Assembly: GCF_000971475.1 (NCBI RefSeq)
Contig: NZ_DF967544.1
Coordinates: 88,571 to 152,570, forward strand
DNA length: 64,000 nucleotides
DNA from: Sulfuricella sp. T08
Lineage (GTDB): Bacteria > Pseudomonadota > Gammaproteobacteria > Burkholderiales > Sulfuricellaceae
Direction of reading: 5' to 3'
The position numbers and the translations under genes are program-made. The notes below the pieces were generated by a model. That model had not been told where the DNA came from. It saw only the letters and a program-made list of their open reading frames with translations, and made no database searches. Positions 47,440 through 57,267 of this stretch are shown here, one piece after another (positions within the stretch are counted from its first letter, which is position 1; every line of letters begins with the position of its first letter).

Positions 47440-48201
47440 ATGCGCTGGTCCGAGCTAACCTGGTCAGAAATTCCTGCGGTGCTGGCCAAGGCTGGACAGG
47501 CCGCCATCCTGCCGGTGGGCGCCACCGAGCAGCATGGCCCCCACCTTGGCTGCGGCGTGGATACCGTGATCGCGGAGGACCTATGTGCTGCCGTATCCGC
47601 CGGTACCGGCGTGCCGATGCTGCCCACGCTGCCTTATGGCTGCTCCCTCGGGCATAGCCGGCGCTGGCCTGGGACCCTAGCCTTGCAGCCGGTCACCTTG
47701 ATCGAACTGGTCAAACAGATCGGTGACTGGGCTTATCACAGCGGCATCCGCCGTCTGTTCATCGTCAATGCCCACGTAACCAACGCGGCACCGCTGCGTT
47801 GCGCCCTGGAGATGTTGCGCGCCGAGCACGATGACCTGATGGTAGCGGTGCTGAATACTGCCACCATCAGCGAACGGGTGCGCCACTTCCATTTCGCCGA
47901 TGCGGACGACTGGCACGCCAATGATGCCGAAACTTCCCTGATGCTTGCCATTGCCCCGCAAGTGGTTCGCCCTGACAGACTGGCGCAGGTGGACGACCCT
48001 GACCGCACCGGCGGTTGCATCTTCGCTCATCCGGTAAACCGCACTAGCCTGAATGGCGTCACCGGCAGCCCGAGCCTCGCCAGCGCCGACAAGGGCAAGC
48101 TCTGGTTCGACTGGCTGGTGGAAGACCTCAGCGCGCTGATTCTCAATGGGATCAGTGAAACTCCACCATTGAGCCACTCTTATTTCGGAGACAGTGCCTG
48201 A
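47440..48201 (+). CDS. Creatininase-family amidohydrolase-like protein in the guanidine operon
   Basis: A 253-residue member of the creatininase/MftE/ArfB-like family. The first metal motif is intact (ILPVGATEQHGPHLGCGVDT, with Glu, His and Asp). The usual NGHGGN is changed to NAHVTN, keeping the His. The Glu-bearing motif reads DWHANDAETSLML in place of the common HAGExETS. So most metal ligands appear to be kept, with an altered active-site loop. It lies 10 bases after the ATPase and so is firmly in the operon. Creatininase proper opens creatinine, which has a cyclic guanidino group; hydrolysis of a guanidine-derived amide or a substituted guanidine is a reasonable guess only. Confidence 0.85.
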   Translation: MRWSELTWSEIPAVLAKAGQAAILPVGATEQHGPHLGCGVDTVIAEDLCAAVSAGTGVPMLPTLPYGCSLGHSRRWPGTLALQPVTLIELVKQIGDWAYHSGIRRLFIVNAHVTNAAPLRCALEMLRAEHDDLMVAVLNTATISERVRHFHFADADDWHANDAETSLMLAIAPQVVRPDRLAQVDDPDRTGGCIFAHPVNRTSLNGVTGSPSLASADKGKLWFDWLVEDLSALILNGISETPPLSHSYFGDSA

Positions 48202-48251
48202 ACACTGCCCCCACCAACCCCAACGCATGACTCAAACAACAAGGAACTGCC

Positions 48252-49718
48252 ATGAACTCAACTGAAGAAATCGCCGTATTGGAAAAAAAGCTGTCCGATC
48301 TGGGAGTACAACCATCCCCCGGTCAGCCTGTTCCCGGCATCAAGGGAACAACCGTAAGCTACTCGGCGGATGAAGTCGCCCGCCTGCAGAAGGAATTATC
48401 CGACAAGGGCGTGAAATACTGCATCGGCGCCTACGTGGATATTCACGGCGTGCCCAAGGCCAAGGTTGTGCCCATCCACCATCTGGGGCATATGGCCAAG
48501 GGATCGGAACGCTATACCGGCTATGCGCTGGATGGCCTCGGCCAGGCACCCAACGACGACGAAATCACCTCGGTACCGGATTTCAGCCGCCTCATCCAGT
48601 TACCCTGGGAGCCGAAAATCGCCTGGATACCCGCCGACAATCACTTTCAGGGCAAGCCCTATGCGCTGAACACCCGTGTCGCGCTGCAGAACCAGTTAGC
48701 CAAGGCGGCGGAAATGGGCTTTGGTCTGAATCTCGGCATCGAGTGCGAAATCTTTCTGCTACGGCAGAACGAGGACGGCAGCCTTACGGTGCCCGATGCC
48801 GAGGACAAGTTGACCAAGTCCTGCTACGACGTGCGCGGCTTCACCAACAGCTTCAGCTGGCTGGACAAGATGGCCAGCGCCATCAACGGCCTGGGCTGGG
48901 ACCTGTATTCCTTCGACCACGAAGACGCCAATGGCCAATTCGAGTTCGATTTCAACTACGCCGACGCCCTCACCACCTGCGACCGACTCACCTTTTTCCG
49001 CTTCATGGCCAAGCACTACGCCAAGGAGGAAGGCCTGCTCGCCACCATGATGCCCAAGCCCTTTGCCGACAAGACCGGCAATGGCGCTCATTTCAACATG
49101 TCGCTCTACGACCTGGATGGTGGAAGCAACCTGTTCGCTTGCGACCCCAAGGACGATCCGCGCGGCATCGGCCTCACCCCGCTAGGCTACAGCTTCATCG
49201 CCGGCATTCTCAAGCACGGCCGCGCTTTGTGCGCCGTGTTTGCGCCGACCGTCAACAGCTATAAACGACTTGTGCGGCGCGGCGCGATGAGCTACTTCTC
49301 ATGGGCGCCGGTGTTCAATTCCTACGGCTCCAACAACCGCACCAATTCGGTACGCGTTCCTGCCGGCGGTGGCCGCTGCGAATCGCGCAATGCCGACGGC
49401 GCAGTGAATCCCTACCTCGCCGCCACGCTGGTGCTGGCTGCCGGCCTCGAGGGTATTCGCGAGCAACTGGATCCGGGCAACCCCAACGAAGACAACCTGT
49501 ACGCCATCAGCGACGACGAGCGGCGCGCCCGCGGTATCGAATTCCTGCCGCAGACATTGCAGGAAGCAGTGGCAGACTTCGCAGCGGATCCTCTGGTGGC
49601 AAGCGCGCTCGGCAAGGAGCTGCGCGACGAGTTCATCCGCTACAAGACCGAGGAATGGGAGACATACCACCTTTCCGTCAGCAAATGGGAAGTGGAACGC
49701 TATAGCTACATGTTCTAA
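48252..49718 (+). CDS. Glutamine-synthetase-like ligase (GlnT/gamma-glutamylamide synthetase group)
   Basis: ATP-dependent ligase of the glutamine synthetase superfamily, 488 residues, clearly different from GlnA at 5007-6416. A 45-residue extension (about 1-45) precedes the beta-grasp region. The catalytic blocks are present in divergent form: [81 protein letters not shown]. This style matches type III GlnT and gamma-glutamylmethylamide synthetases. It could capture released ammonia, or couple glutamate to another amine. The RBS AAGGAA is in front of ATG 48252, 50 bases after the creatininase-like gene. Confidence 0.88.
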   Translation: MNSTEEIAVLEKKLSDLGVQPSPGQPVPGIKGTTVSYSADEVARLQKELSDKGVKYCIGAYVDIHGVPKAKVVPIHHLGHMAKGSERYTGYALDGLGQAPNDDEITSVPDFSRLIQLPWEPKIAWIPADNHFQGKPYALNTRVALQNQLAKAAEMGFGLNLGIECEIFLLRQNEDGSLTVPDAEDKLTKSCYDVRGFTNSFSWLDKMASAINGLGWDLYSFDHEDANGQFEFDFNYADALTTCDRLTFFRFMAKHYAKEEGLLATMMPKPFADKTGNGAHFNMSLYDLDGGSNLFACDPKDDPRGIGLTPLGYSFIAGILKHGRALCAVFAPTVNSYKRLVRRGAMSYFSWAPVFNSYGSNNRTNSVRVPAGGGRCESRNADGAVNPYLAATLVLAAGLEGIREQLDPGNPNEDNLYAISDDERRARGIEFLPQTLQEAVADFAADPLVASALGKELRDEFIRYKTEEWETYHLSVSKWEVERYSYMF

Positions 49719-49742
49719 GAGACAGATTGCCAAGGAACCACC

Positions 49743-50561
49743 ATGGAAAAACTCGACATGACAATAACTGATCCTCTATCCAACCCGCCACTGGCCGACC
49801 CGGTCGACACGCCGCCCCACTGGCGCCGCTTCGCCCCAGATCTGGCGGAAGACAAAGTGCTGTTCTCCGAACTGGTGCCCGGCGGCGGGCATTGGTCTTA
49901 CTCGCTGCCGCGCGGTACGACCCTGCGTATGACCGCCTTGGAGAATGGCGCCAACCTGAGCCTGGTGCTGTATTCAGCGCGGGAAAAACTGGAACGCTAC
50001 AACATGCCCGACTCACTCAAGGCTCAGCACACTGCCCACTACACCCGGGGCCATGTATTGATGAGCGACATGGGCCGGTCCATGGCATCCATCACCGCCG
50101 ACAGCCTGGGCTGGCACGACTCACTCGGGCTGCTGCTGGACAGTCGGCTGCTGCATGAGAAATACGGCGATCACTCCTACCAGAACCACCGCAACGGCAT
50201 GTACCGCTCGGGCCGTGACGGCCTGCTGATCGAGATCGGCAAGTATGGTCTGGCCAAGCGCGACCTGGTAGCGCCGGTGAATTTTTTCTCCAAGGTCAGC
50301 GTCGATGAGGAAGGTCGCTTCAACTTCGTGCCTGATCATGCCAAAGTCGGTGACTACGTCGACCTGCGCATGGACATGGACGTTCTAGTCGCCTTCTCCA
50401 CCGCGCCGCATCCGCTTAACCCGTCGACGACTTATTCGGCAAAGAAGGTTGGCCTGGCCGCATGGCGTTCCGGCCCAGCGGGCAAGGACGATTATTGCCG
50501 CCATTTCCGCCCAGAGAACGCGCGCGCCATTCATAACGCCGACATGCTCTACCTGGTTTAG
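49743..50561 (+). CDS. Urea-carboxylase-associated protein 1 (carboxyguanidine deiminase subunit)
   Basis: DUF1989 protein of 272 residues, of the larger of the two types always paired with guanidine carboxylases. Recent work on guanidine degradation assigns the pair to carboxyguanidine deiminase (CgdAB), which converts carboxyguanidine to allophanate with release of ammonia. Conserved-looking blocks are SYSLPRGTTLRMTALENGANLSLVLYS, SLGWHDSLGLLLD, GKYGLAKRDLVAPVNFFSKV and HPLNPSTTYSAKKV. No signal or membrane segment. It is 24 bases after the ligase and 10 bases before its partner. I do not assign the A or B letter. Confidence 0.9.
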   Translation: MEKLDMTITDPLSNPPLADPVDTPPHWRRFAPDLAEDKVLFSELVPGGGHWSYSLPRGTTLRMTALENGANLSLVLYSAREKLERYNMPDSLKAQHTAHYTRGHVLMSDMGRSMASITADSLGWHDSLGLLLDSRLLHEKYGDHSYQNHRNGMYRSGRDGLLIEIGKYGLAKRDLVAPVNFFSKVSVDEEGRFNFVPDHAKVGDYVDLRMDMDVLVAFSTAPHPLNPSTTYSAKKVGLAAWRSGPAGKDDYCRHFRPENARAIHNADMLYLV

Positions 50562-50571
50562 GAGACAGGAC

Positions 50572-51225
50572 ATGACCGCTACCGCCATACGTATCCAGGA
50601 AAGCAATTTGAATCCGGCTACTGCCGTGCTTGATCATACGCTGTCTGCTGGCGAACCTTACCTGCTGGAAATTCAGCAGGGGCAGACGCTGCGCATCATC
50701 GATGTGGCAGGCAATCAGGCCGTCGACGTAATCTTCTACAACCGTAACGATGGTGCCGAGCACTATAGCGCGACGCAAACCCTGCTCCGTCAGGGCGGCA
50801 TCTATCTGACTACAGGTTCGGTTCTCTACAGCGACGATGGCAACCCCATGCTCACCATCGTCGCCGACACCTGCGGTCGGCACGACACCCTCGGTGGAGC
50901 CTGCGCCGCCGAAAGCAACATGGTTCGCTATGCTCTGCAGAAAAAGTTCATGCACAGTTGCCGCGACAACTACTTGTCCGTGCTACAGCATGCCGACATC
51001 GGTTTGGGCAAGCGTGATCTGGTGCCCAACGTAAATTTTTTCATGAACGTGCCGGTCACCGCCGACGGTGAATTGACGTTTGCCGATGGTGTGTCGGCGC
51101 CGGGCAAATACGTCGAGCTGCGCGCCGAGATGGATCTGTGGATGCTGGTCTCGAATTGTCCCCAGCTCAACAACCCCTGCAACGCCTACAACCCAACACC
51201 AGCCAGGTTTTTGTTGTGGGAGTAA
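50572..51225 (+). CDS. Urea-carboxylase-associated protein 2 (carboxyguanidine deiminase subunit)
   Basis: The smaller DUF1989 partner, 217 residues from ATG 50572 (GGAGACAGGAC in front). It shares the core with the previous gene: [68 protein letters not shown]. The cysteines in TCGRHD and SNCPQ are candidate metal or catalytic residues. The two proteins are paralogues and should form a heteromer acting between the carboxylase and allophanate hydrolase. Confidence 0.9.
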   Translation: MTATAIRIQESNLNPATAVLDHTLSAGEPYLLEIQQGQTLRIIDVAGNQAVDVIFYNRNDGAEHYSATQTLLRQGGIYLTTGSVLYSDDGNPMLTIVADTCGRHDTLGGACAAESNMVRYALQKKFMHSCRDNYLSVLQHADIGLGKRDLVPNVNFFMNVPVTADGELTFADGVSAPGKYVELRAEMDLWMLVSNCPQLNNPCNAYNPTPARFLLWE

Positions 51226-51233
51226 TACCAACC

Positions 51234-51255
51234 CATCGCGGGACGACCCGCGATG
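51234..51255 (+). other. Intercistronic hairpin before the carboxylase
   Basis: CATCGCGGG (51234-51242), ACGA, CCCGCGATG (51247-51255) gives a perfect 9-bp stem, followed by a GGGACGTCCC palindrome at 51271-51280. No T-run follows, so it is not a terminator. In the largest gap of the operon (67 bases); it could stabilise or process the mRNA. Confidence 0.65.
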
Positions 51256-51292
51256 TCGCAACAAGAACGTGGGACGTCCCTATAGGAAAGCT

Positions 51293-54200
51293 ATGTTCAA
51301 CAAAGTCCTGATCGCCAACCGCGGCGCCATCGCCTGCCGTATCATCCGTACCCTGAAAAAGCTGGGTATCAAATCGGTGGCGGTGTATTCAGAGGCCGAC
51401 GCGCACTCGTTGCATGTCGTGCAAGCCGATGAAGCCGTGTGCATTGGCCCTGCGCCTGCTGCAGAAAGTTACCTGCGTGCCGAAAAGATTCTGGAAGTCG
51501 CCAAGCAAACTGGTGCTCAAGCCATCCATCCCGGTTACGGCTTTCTTTCGGAAAACGCCGACTTTGCTGCCGCCTGTGCCGAGGCCGGGATCGCCTTCAT
51601 CGGCCCGACACCCCAGCAGATGTTAGCCTTTGGCCTCAAGCACACGGCGCGCGAACTGGCACAACAGAACAATGTGCCGCTGTTGCCCGGTAGTGGCCTG
51701 CTGGCCGATGTGGGCCACGCCCAAGCCGAAGCGGCGCGCATCGGCTTCCCGGTGATGTTAAAAAGTACCGCCGGTGGCGGCGGCATCGGCATGCGTTTGA
51801 TCTGGAGCGCGGACGAACTGGTGGAAGCATTTCAATCAGTGGAACGCCTGGCGCGCGCCAACTTCAAGGACGCTGGCATCTTCCTTGAAAAATACGTAGA
51901 AGAGGCGCGCCACATCGAAGTGCAGATCTTCGGCGATGGGAAAGGCCAGGTGGTAGCGTTGGGCGAACGTGACTGTTCGGTTCAGCGCCGCAACCAGAAA
52001 GTGATCGAGGAAACCCCTGCGCCTGGCCTCAGCGACTCGCAACGTCAGAAGCTGCTGGAAACTGCCGTACGTCTGGGTCAGGCGGTGAACTACCAGTCCG
52101 CCGGCACGGTGGAATTCGTCTATGACGCAAGCAACGGCGAATTTTACTTCCTCGAAGTGAACACTCGATTACAGGTAGAGCATGGCGTCACCGAACAGGT
52201 TACCGGCATCGACCTGGTCGAATGGATGGTGCGCCAGGCATCAGGTGATTTGTCGCCACTTGACAGTTTTTCCATTGCACCTCAAGGCGCATCGATCCAG
52301 GTGCGGCTGTACGCGGAAGATCCGGGCAAGAACTTCCAGCCCTCCAGCGGCGTGCTCACGGCAGCCGAGTTTCCTCCAGACATCCGCGTGGATACCTGGG
52401 TGGAGCGTGGATCCGCCATCCCGCCGTTCTACGACCCGATGGTGGCCAAGCTGATCGTCACTGCCGAGACCCGAGCAGCAGCCCTGGAAAAGATGCATGC
52501 GGCACTCGAGGAAACCCGTATCGCCGGTATTGAAACCAATCTGGATTACCTGCGCCAGGTACTGCGTGATCAGGTATTTACCGAAGGCCGCCAGACCACC
52601 CGCTACCTCAACGCTTTCCACTATCAGCCTGCCACCATGGATGTACTGGAGCCGGGTGTGCAGAGCAGCATTCAGGATTATCCCGGACGTGTCGGCTACT
52701 GGAATGTGGGAGTGCCGCCATCGGGGCCGATGGATGGCTTGGCCTTTCGTTTGGGCAATCGCCTGCTGGGTAATCCGGAACGGGCCGCAGGTCTGGAACT
52801 CACTGTGGCCGGACCGACCCTGCGCTTCAATTCGAATACAGTGATCGCCCTGACCGGTGCACCCATGACTGCTGAACTGGATGGTTCCCCAGTTAGCTTC
52901 TGGCAGGCTGTGCCGGTAAAAGCCGGCAGCGTGCTGCGCCTGGGCAGCATACAGGGCAACGGCTGCCGCAGCTATCTGGCCATAACGGGCGGGTTTGACG
53001 TGCCGGATTACCTCGGCAGCAAATCCACCTTTACCCTCGGCCAGTTCGGCGGCCATGCAGGCCGTACGTTCAGGGTAGGCGACGTGCTCCATCTGAGCTC
53101 TGCATCTCCTGCGCAAAACGGCCAAATAATCAGCCCGGCACTGATCCCCCAATATCCGAACCACTGGGAAATCGGCGTGCTGTATGGCCCTCACGGCGCG
53201 CCGGATTTTTTCACTGACGCTGACATCGAGATGTTCTTTTCCACGGATTGGGAAGTGCATTACAATTCCAGCCGTACCGGGGTTAGGCTGATCGGACCCA
53301 AACCGGAGTGGGCGCGCAGCGATGGTGGCGAAGCCGGCCTGCATCCGTCCAACATCCACGACAACGCCTACGCCATCGGCGCGGTAGATTTTACCGGCGA
53401 CATGCCTGTGATTCTCGGCCCGGACGGACCCAGCCTGGGCGGTTTCGTTTGCCCGGCCACCATCGTGCAAGCCGAACTATGGAAGATGGGCCAGTTGCGC
53501 CCCGGCAACACGGTACGATTCTGCCGCATCAGTCTGGCGCAGGCAGAAGCGATGGAAACGGCGCAAGAAGCCACCATTACCACGCTTGAGCCGCTGGAAA
53601 ACGAAACAGCGCTGACTGCTGGAGTTAATCATTCCTCAGCCAGTCCGGTGTTGCACTGCGTTCCGGCGTCTCAGCAGAGCGTGGCCGTCACCTATCGCCC
53701 TGCCGGCGACAAGTACCTGTTGGTGGAATACGGTCCGCTGGTGCTCGATCTCAACCTGCGCTTCCGCGTGCATGCATTGATGGAATGGCTCCAGCAACAA
53801 CAACTGCCGGGCATTCTCGACCTCACTCCGGGTATCCGCTCCTTGCAGGTGCATTACGACAACCGGGTGTTGCCGCTCAATAACTTGATGACTGCGCTGC
53901 AAGCTGCCGAGTCCGAATTGCCTGCCATCGAAGACATGACGGTGCCGACCCGCATCGTGCATCTGCCGCTTTCCTGGGATGACCCTTCTACCCGGCTGGC
54001 GATTGAAAAATACATGCAGTCGGTGCGCAAGGATGCCCCCTGGTGCCCGAGCAACATCGAGTTCATCCGCCGCATCAACGGTCTGGATAACATCGAGCAG
54101 GTGAAGGACATCGTGTTCAACGCCAGCTACCTGGTGATGGGCCTGGGCGACGTATACCTGGGCGCACCAGTGGCCACACCGCTGGATCCACGTCACCGTT

Positions 54201-54904
54201 TAGTGACCACCAAATACAACCCGGCGCGCACCTGGACGCCGGAAAACGCGGTTGGCATCGGCGGCGCCTATATGTGTGTGTACGGCATGGAAGGCCCCGG
54301 CGGCTACCAGTTCGTCGGCCGCACCATCCAGATGTGGAACCGCTACAAGCAGACCGCCGAATTCAAGGACGGAAAACCTTGGCTACTGCGCTTCTTCGAC
54401 CAGATTCGATTCTTTCCGGTGTCAGAAAGCGAACTGCTCAAGCTGCGCGAGGATTTCGTCGCCGGGCGCTTCCAACTGAAAGTCGAGGAAACCACGTTCA
54501 GCTTGCGCGAATACAACGCCTTCCTGAACGCCAATGCGAGCGAGATCACCGCGTTCAAGGACAAGCAACAGGCATCCTTCGACGCCGAGCGAGAACGTTG
54601 GAAAGCCAGTGGCCAGGCCGATTACGCCTCCGATGCCACCGTCGCGGAAGCTGCCACGGACAGCGAACTGGATTTGCCACCCAACAGCCGCGCCGTGGCC
54701 AGCCACGTGGCCGGGAATATCTGGAAAATCGAAGTGGCAGAAGGTGACACCGTGCGGGAAGGGGATACCCTGCTGATCATCGAATCCATGAAAATGGAAA
54801 TCAACGTCACCGCCCCGTCTGCAGGCAAGGTGTTGCGCCTGTTCTGCAAGGAGAGCAGCCAGGTCTCGGCTGGACAGGATCTGCTGATAATTCAGGGGGA
54901 ATAG
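51293..54904 (+). CDS. Guanidine/urea carboxylase (biotin-dependent)
   Basis: A 1203-residue ATP- and biotin-dependent carboxylase. Biotin carboxylase occupies about residues 1-445, with ATP-grasp [12 protein letters not shown] near 163, [18 protein letters not shown] and [16 protein letters not shown]. The carboxyltransferase part has a KipA/AHS2-like half (from [17 protein letters not shown], about 449) and a KipI/AHS1-like half (about 790-1010), with [24 protein letters not shown] at its end. The biotinyl domain has ESMKM with Lys1167. I start at ATG 51293 with AGGAAAG in front. Sequence alone does not separate urea from guanidine specificity for me; the riboswitch and the deiminase pair argue for guanidine. 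Confidence 0.94.
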   Translation: MFNKVLIANRGAIACRIIRTLKKLGIKSVAVYSEADAHSLHVVQADEAVCIGPAPAAESYLRAEKILEVAKQTGAQAIHPGYGFLSENADFAAACAEAGIAFIGPTPQQMLAFGLKHTARELAQQNNVPLLPGSGLLADVGHAQAEAARIGFPVMLKSTAGGGGIGMRLIWSADELVEAFQSVERLARANFKDAGIFLEKYVEEARHIEVQIFGDGKGQVVALGERDCSVQRRNQKVIEETPAPGLSDSQRQKLLETAVRLGQAVNYQSAGTVEFVYDASNGEFYFLEVNTRLQVEHGVTEQVTGIDLVEWMVRQASGDLSPLDSFSIAPQGASIQVRLYAEDPGKNFQPSSGVLTAAEFPPDIRVDTWVERGSAIPPFYDPMVAKLIVTAETRAAALEKMHAALEETRIAGIETNLDYLRQVLRDQVFTEGRQTTRYLNAFHYQPATMDVLEPGVQSSIQDYPGRVGYWNVGVPPSGPMDGLAFRLGNRLLGNPERAAGLELTVAGPTLRFNSNTVIALTGAPMTAELDGSPVSFWQAVPVKAGSVLRLGSIQGNGCRSYLAITGGFDVPDYLGSKSTFTLGQFGGHAGRTFRVGDVLHLSSASPAQNGQIISPALIPQYPNHWEIGVLYGPHGAPDFFTDADIEMFFSTDWEVHYNSSRTGVRLIGPKPEWARSDGGEAGLHPSNIHDNAYAIGAVDFTGDMPVILGPDGPSLGGFVCPATIVQAELWKMGQLRPGNTVRFCRISLAQAEAMETAQEATITTLEPLENETALTAGVNHSSASPVLHCVPASQQSVAVTYRPAGDKYLLVEYGPLVLDLNLRFRVHALMEWLQQQQLPGILDLTPGIRSLQVHYDNRVLPLNNLMTALQAAESELPAIEDMTVPTRIVHLPLSWDDPSTRLAIEKYMQSVRKDAPWCPSNIEFIRRINGLDNIEQVKDIVFNASYLVMGLGDVYLGAPVATPLDPRHRLVTTKYNPARTWTPENAVGIGGAYMCVYGMEGPGGYQFVGRTIQMWNRYKQTAEFKDGKPWLLRFFDQIRFFPVSESELLKLREDFVAGRFQLKVEETTFSLREYNAFLNANASEITAFKDKQQASFDAERERWKASGQADYASDATVAEAATDSELDLPPNSRAVASHVAGNIWKIEVAEGDTVREGDTLLIIESMKMEINVTAPSAGKVLRLFCKESSQVSAGQDLLIIQGE

Positions 54905-54907
54905 GCC

Positions 54908-56704
54908 ATGGACAAATTTTCCCTCGACATCACCACCCTGCGCCGTCTCTACCTGAATGGCGAACTCACCCCGCGCAAGCTGGTGGACAACCTGCTGGCG
55001 CAGCATGACGATAGCGACAACCCGATCTGGATTCATCGCCTCTCCCCGGCGGAACTATACCGCTACGCCGATGCCCTGGTGGGCAAGGACATGGCGACCC
55101 TGCCCCTGTATGGCATTCCCTTCGCCATCAAGGATAACGTCGACCTGGCCGACGCGCCCACCACGGCAGCCTGCCCTGAGTTCGCCTTTCTGCCGGAACG
55201 TAGCGCCAGCGTTGTTCAGCGCCTGATCGACGCAGGAGCGATCCCACTCGGCAAAACCAATCTCGACCAGTTCGCCACCGGCCTCAATGGTACCCGCTCG
55301 CCCTACGGTGCCTGCCGCAACGCCTTCAACCCGGACTATATCTCGGGTGGATCGAGTTCAGGTTCCGCAGTAGCGGTCGCCACCGGGCAGGCAAGTTTTT
55401 CCTTGGGCACCGACACTGCCGGCTCCGGCCGGGTGCCGGCAGCCTTCAACAACCTGGTTGGCCACAAGCCCACCCTGGGTTACCTGTCTTCAAGTGGCCT
55501 GCTACCGGCCTGCCGCTCGCTGGACACGATTTCCATTTTTGCCTTGACAGCCGAGGATGCAGAGCAGGTGCTGGCGGTTGCTGCAGGTTTTGATGAGGCT
55601 GACCCTTATTCCCGTTCCGTGCAGGGCCATGGCTTCGATTTTGGCCGGGCGAAGGCATTCCATTTTGGTGTGCCACGTGCGGAGCAACTGCAATTCTTTG
55701 GCAACGAAGAGACCAAACGCCTGTTCGGCGAGGCGGTATCACGGCTGCAGGCGCTGGGGGGCGAGGCGCTTGAAATCGACTTTGCTCCTTTTCTGGAAGC
55801 CGCCCGCCTGCTCTATGAAGGGCCATGGGTGGCGGAGCGTTACGTTGCCCTCAAGGATTTTTTCGATAACCAGGCAGACCAAATTTTCCCCCCGGTGCGC
55901 GACATCATCGCTGGAGCCAGCCGCTTTTCCGCCGCTGATGCCTTCGCCGGGCAATACCGTCTGCGCGCGCTAAAGCAGAAGGCTGACCGGGTATGGGACA
56001 CGATCGATTGTCTGATCACACCCACCGCCGGTACCCTCTATCCCATCGCCGCCATGCAGGCCGATCCGATTCGGCTGAATTCCAACCTGGGTTATTACAC
56101 CAACTTCATGAACCTGCTGGATTATGCAGCGACCGCCGTACCCGCCGGATTCCAGGCTGACGGCCTGCCTTTCGGGATTACTTTGGCGGCGCCTGCCCAT
56201 CAGGATGCCCCGCTGCTCCACTTGGCGGCGCGCATGCAGGCAGCTGCCGCAACACCCTTGGGCGCTACCGGCCTGCCTCAGCCCGAACATGCTGCGCTCA
56301 ACCCTCTGCCATCCGGCCAGGTGCAAATCGCGGTAGTGGGCGCCCACCTCAGTGGTCTGCCACTGAACTGGCAACTCACAAGCCGCAAGGGACGCCTGAT
56401 CAGAAGCACCTGTACCGCACCCTGTTATCGCTTCTACGCGCTCCCCGACGGCAAGCGCCCGGGACTGATCCGGATGGAAGAAGGTGGCGCAGCCATCAAA
56501 TGTGAAGTCTGGGAACTGCCGGCCAGCGAATTCGGCTCCTTCGTAGCCGGCATCCCCGCACCTCTGGGTATCGGCAAACTGGAGCTAGTCGATGGTAGCA
56601 CGGTGAACGGCTTCATCTGCGAAGGCATCGGTATAACGGGTGCACGGGACATCACCGGGTTTGGAGGATGGCAGGCGTATCTTCAGCAGAAGGCAGGCAA
56701 CTGA
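54908..56704 (+). CDS. atzF: Allophanate hydrolase
   Basis: Splits allophanate into two ammonia and two CO2 (via N-carboxycarbamate), the last step of guanidine or urea carboxylase pathways. The amidase-signature domain covers about residues 1-450, with the catalytic triad Lys75 (AIKDNV), cis-Ser149 in SGGSSSGS and nucleophile Ser173 in DTAGSGR; this spacing agrees with AtzF. The C-terminal domain (about 470-598) is the small allophanate-hydrolase C domain. It starts three bases after the carboxylase stop. Last gene of the operon; no clear terminator was found after it. Confidence 0.95.
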   Translation: MDKFSLDITTLRRLYLNGELTPRKLVDNLLAQHDDSDNPIWIHRLSPAELYRYADALVGKDMATLPLYGIPFAIKDNVDLADAPTTAACPEFAFLPERSASVVQRLIDAGAIPLGKTNLDQFATGLNGTRSPYGACRNAFNPDYISGGSSSGSAVAVATGQASFSLGTDTAGSGRVPAAFNNLVGHKPTLGYLSSSGLLPACRSLDTISIFALTAEDAEQVLAVAAGFDEADPYSRSVQGHGFDFGRAKAFHFGVPRAEQLQFFGNEETKRLFGEAVSRLQALGGEALEIDFAPFLEAARLLYEGPWVAERYVALKDFFDNQADQIFPPVRDIIAGASRFSAADAFAGQYRLRALKQKADRVWDTIDCLITPTAGTLYPIAAMQADPIRLNSNLGYYTNFMNLLDYAATAVPAGFQADGLPFGITLAAPAHQDAPLLHLAARMQAAAATPLGATGLPQPEHAALNPLPSGQVQIAVVGAHLSGLPLNWQLTSRKGRLIRSTCTAPCYRFYALPDGKRPGLIRMEEGGAAIKCEVWELPASEFGSFVAGIPAPLGIGKLELVDGSTVNGFICEGIGITGARDITGFGGWQAYLQQKAGN

Positions 56705-56731
56705 CAACCCTACCATTCCAGTGCCTGAACT

Positions 56732-57130
56732 TTACACCGCCGTCCAGGCAATCACCAGATAGCGCGCCAGCTTGCCGACAGCCATGAACAGCGCGACGTA
56801 AACGGCGTTGATCCGTAACCAGCCCGCTGCAACACACAGCGCATCGCCGATCAGCGGCGCCCAAGCCAACAGCAGCGCCGGGCTGCCGTAGCGATGCACG
56901 AAAGCCAGCCATTTCGTCGGTTTGCGCTCAGGCAGAATGCGCCCGAGCAGGTAGGAACTCATGCCGCCCAAAGTGTTGCCCAGCGTCGCCAAGGCCAGCG
57001 CCGGCCACAACAAGCCGGGATTGAACTTGAGAACGCCGAACAGCACCGCCTCGGAGCCGCCCGGCAGCAGGGTGGCGGCGAGGAAGCTGCTGAGAAACAG
57101 GCCGCCGAGGCTGAGTTCGTCGCTAATCAA
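56732..57130 (-). CDS. YqaA/DedA-like (VTT domain) membrane protein
   Basis: A 132-residue integral membrane protein with about four helices and the VTT-type pattern LPGGSEAVLFGVLKFNP...GNTLGGMSSYLLGR. The size and motif match the YqaA group of small DedA relatives. It likely starts at TTG 57130, nine bases after AGGGA; no ATG fits. The function is unknown (lipid scramblase/transport roles are proposed for relatives). Convergent with allophanate hydrolase. Confidence 0.8.
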   Translation of the reverse strand: MISDELSLGGLFLSSFLAATLLPGGSEAVLFGVLKFNPGLLWPALALATLGNTLGGMSSYLLGRILPERKPTKWLAFVHRYGSPALLLAWAPLIGDALCVAAGWLRINAVYVALFMAVGKLARYLVIAWTAV

Positions 57131-57267
57131 GGGGCATTCCCTGCGGGGGTGACAAGGCGGGTGAAAATCCAGACAATATCGGCAGTCATCATTAAGAATT
57201 TAAAATTCAGGAATACCGGATTTCGCCCAGCGCCATGCCTTGATCGAAAGCGCACTGTAATTCGCGA

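Noticed and set aside
51080-51292. Upstream extension of the carboxylase frame
   Set aside because: The longer frame lies inside the preceding deiminase gene; ATG 51293 with AGGAAAG and the conserved [10 protein letters not shown] start is clearly correct.
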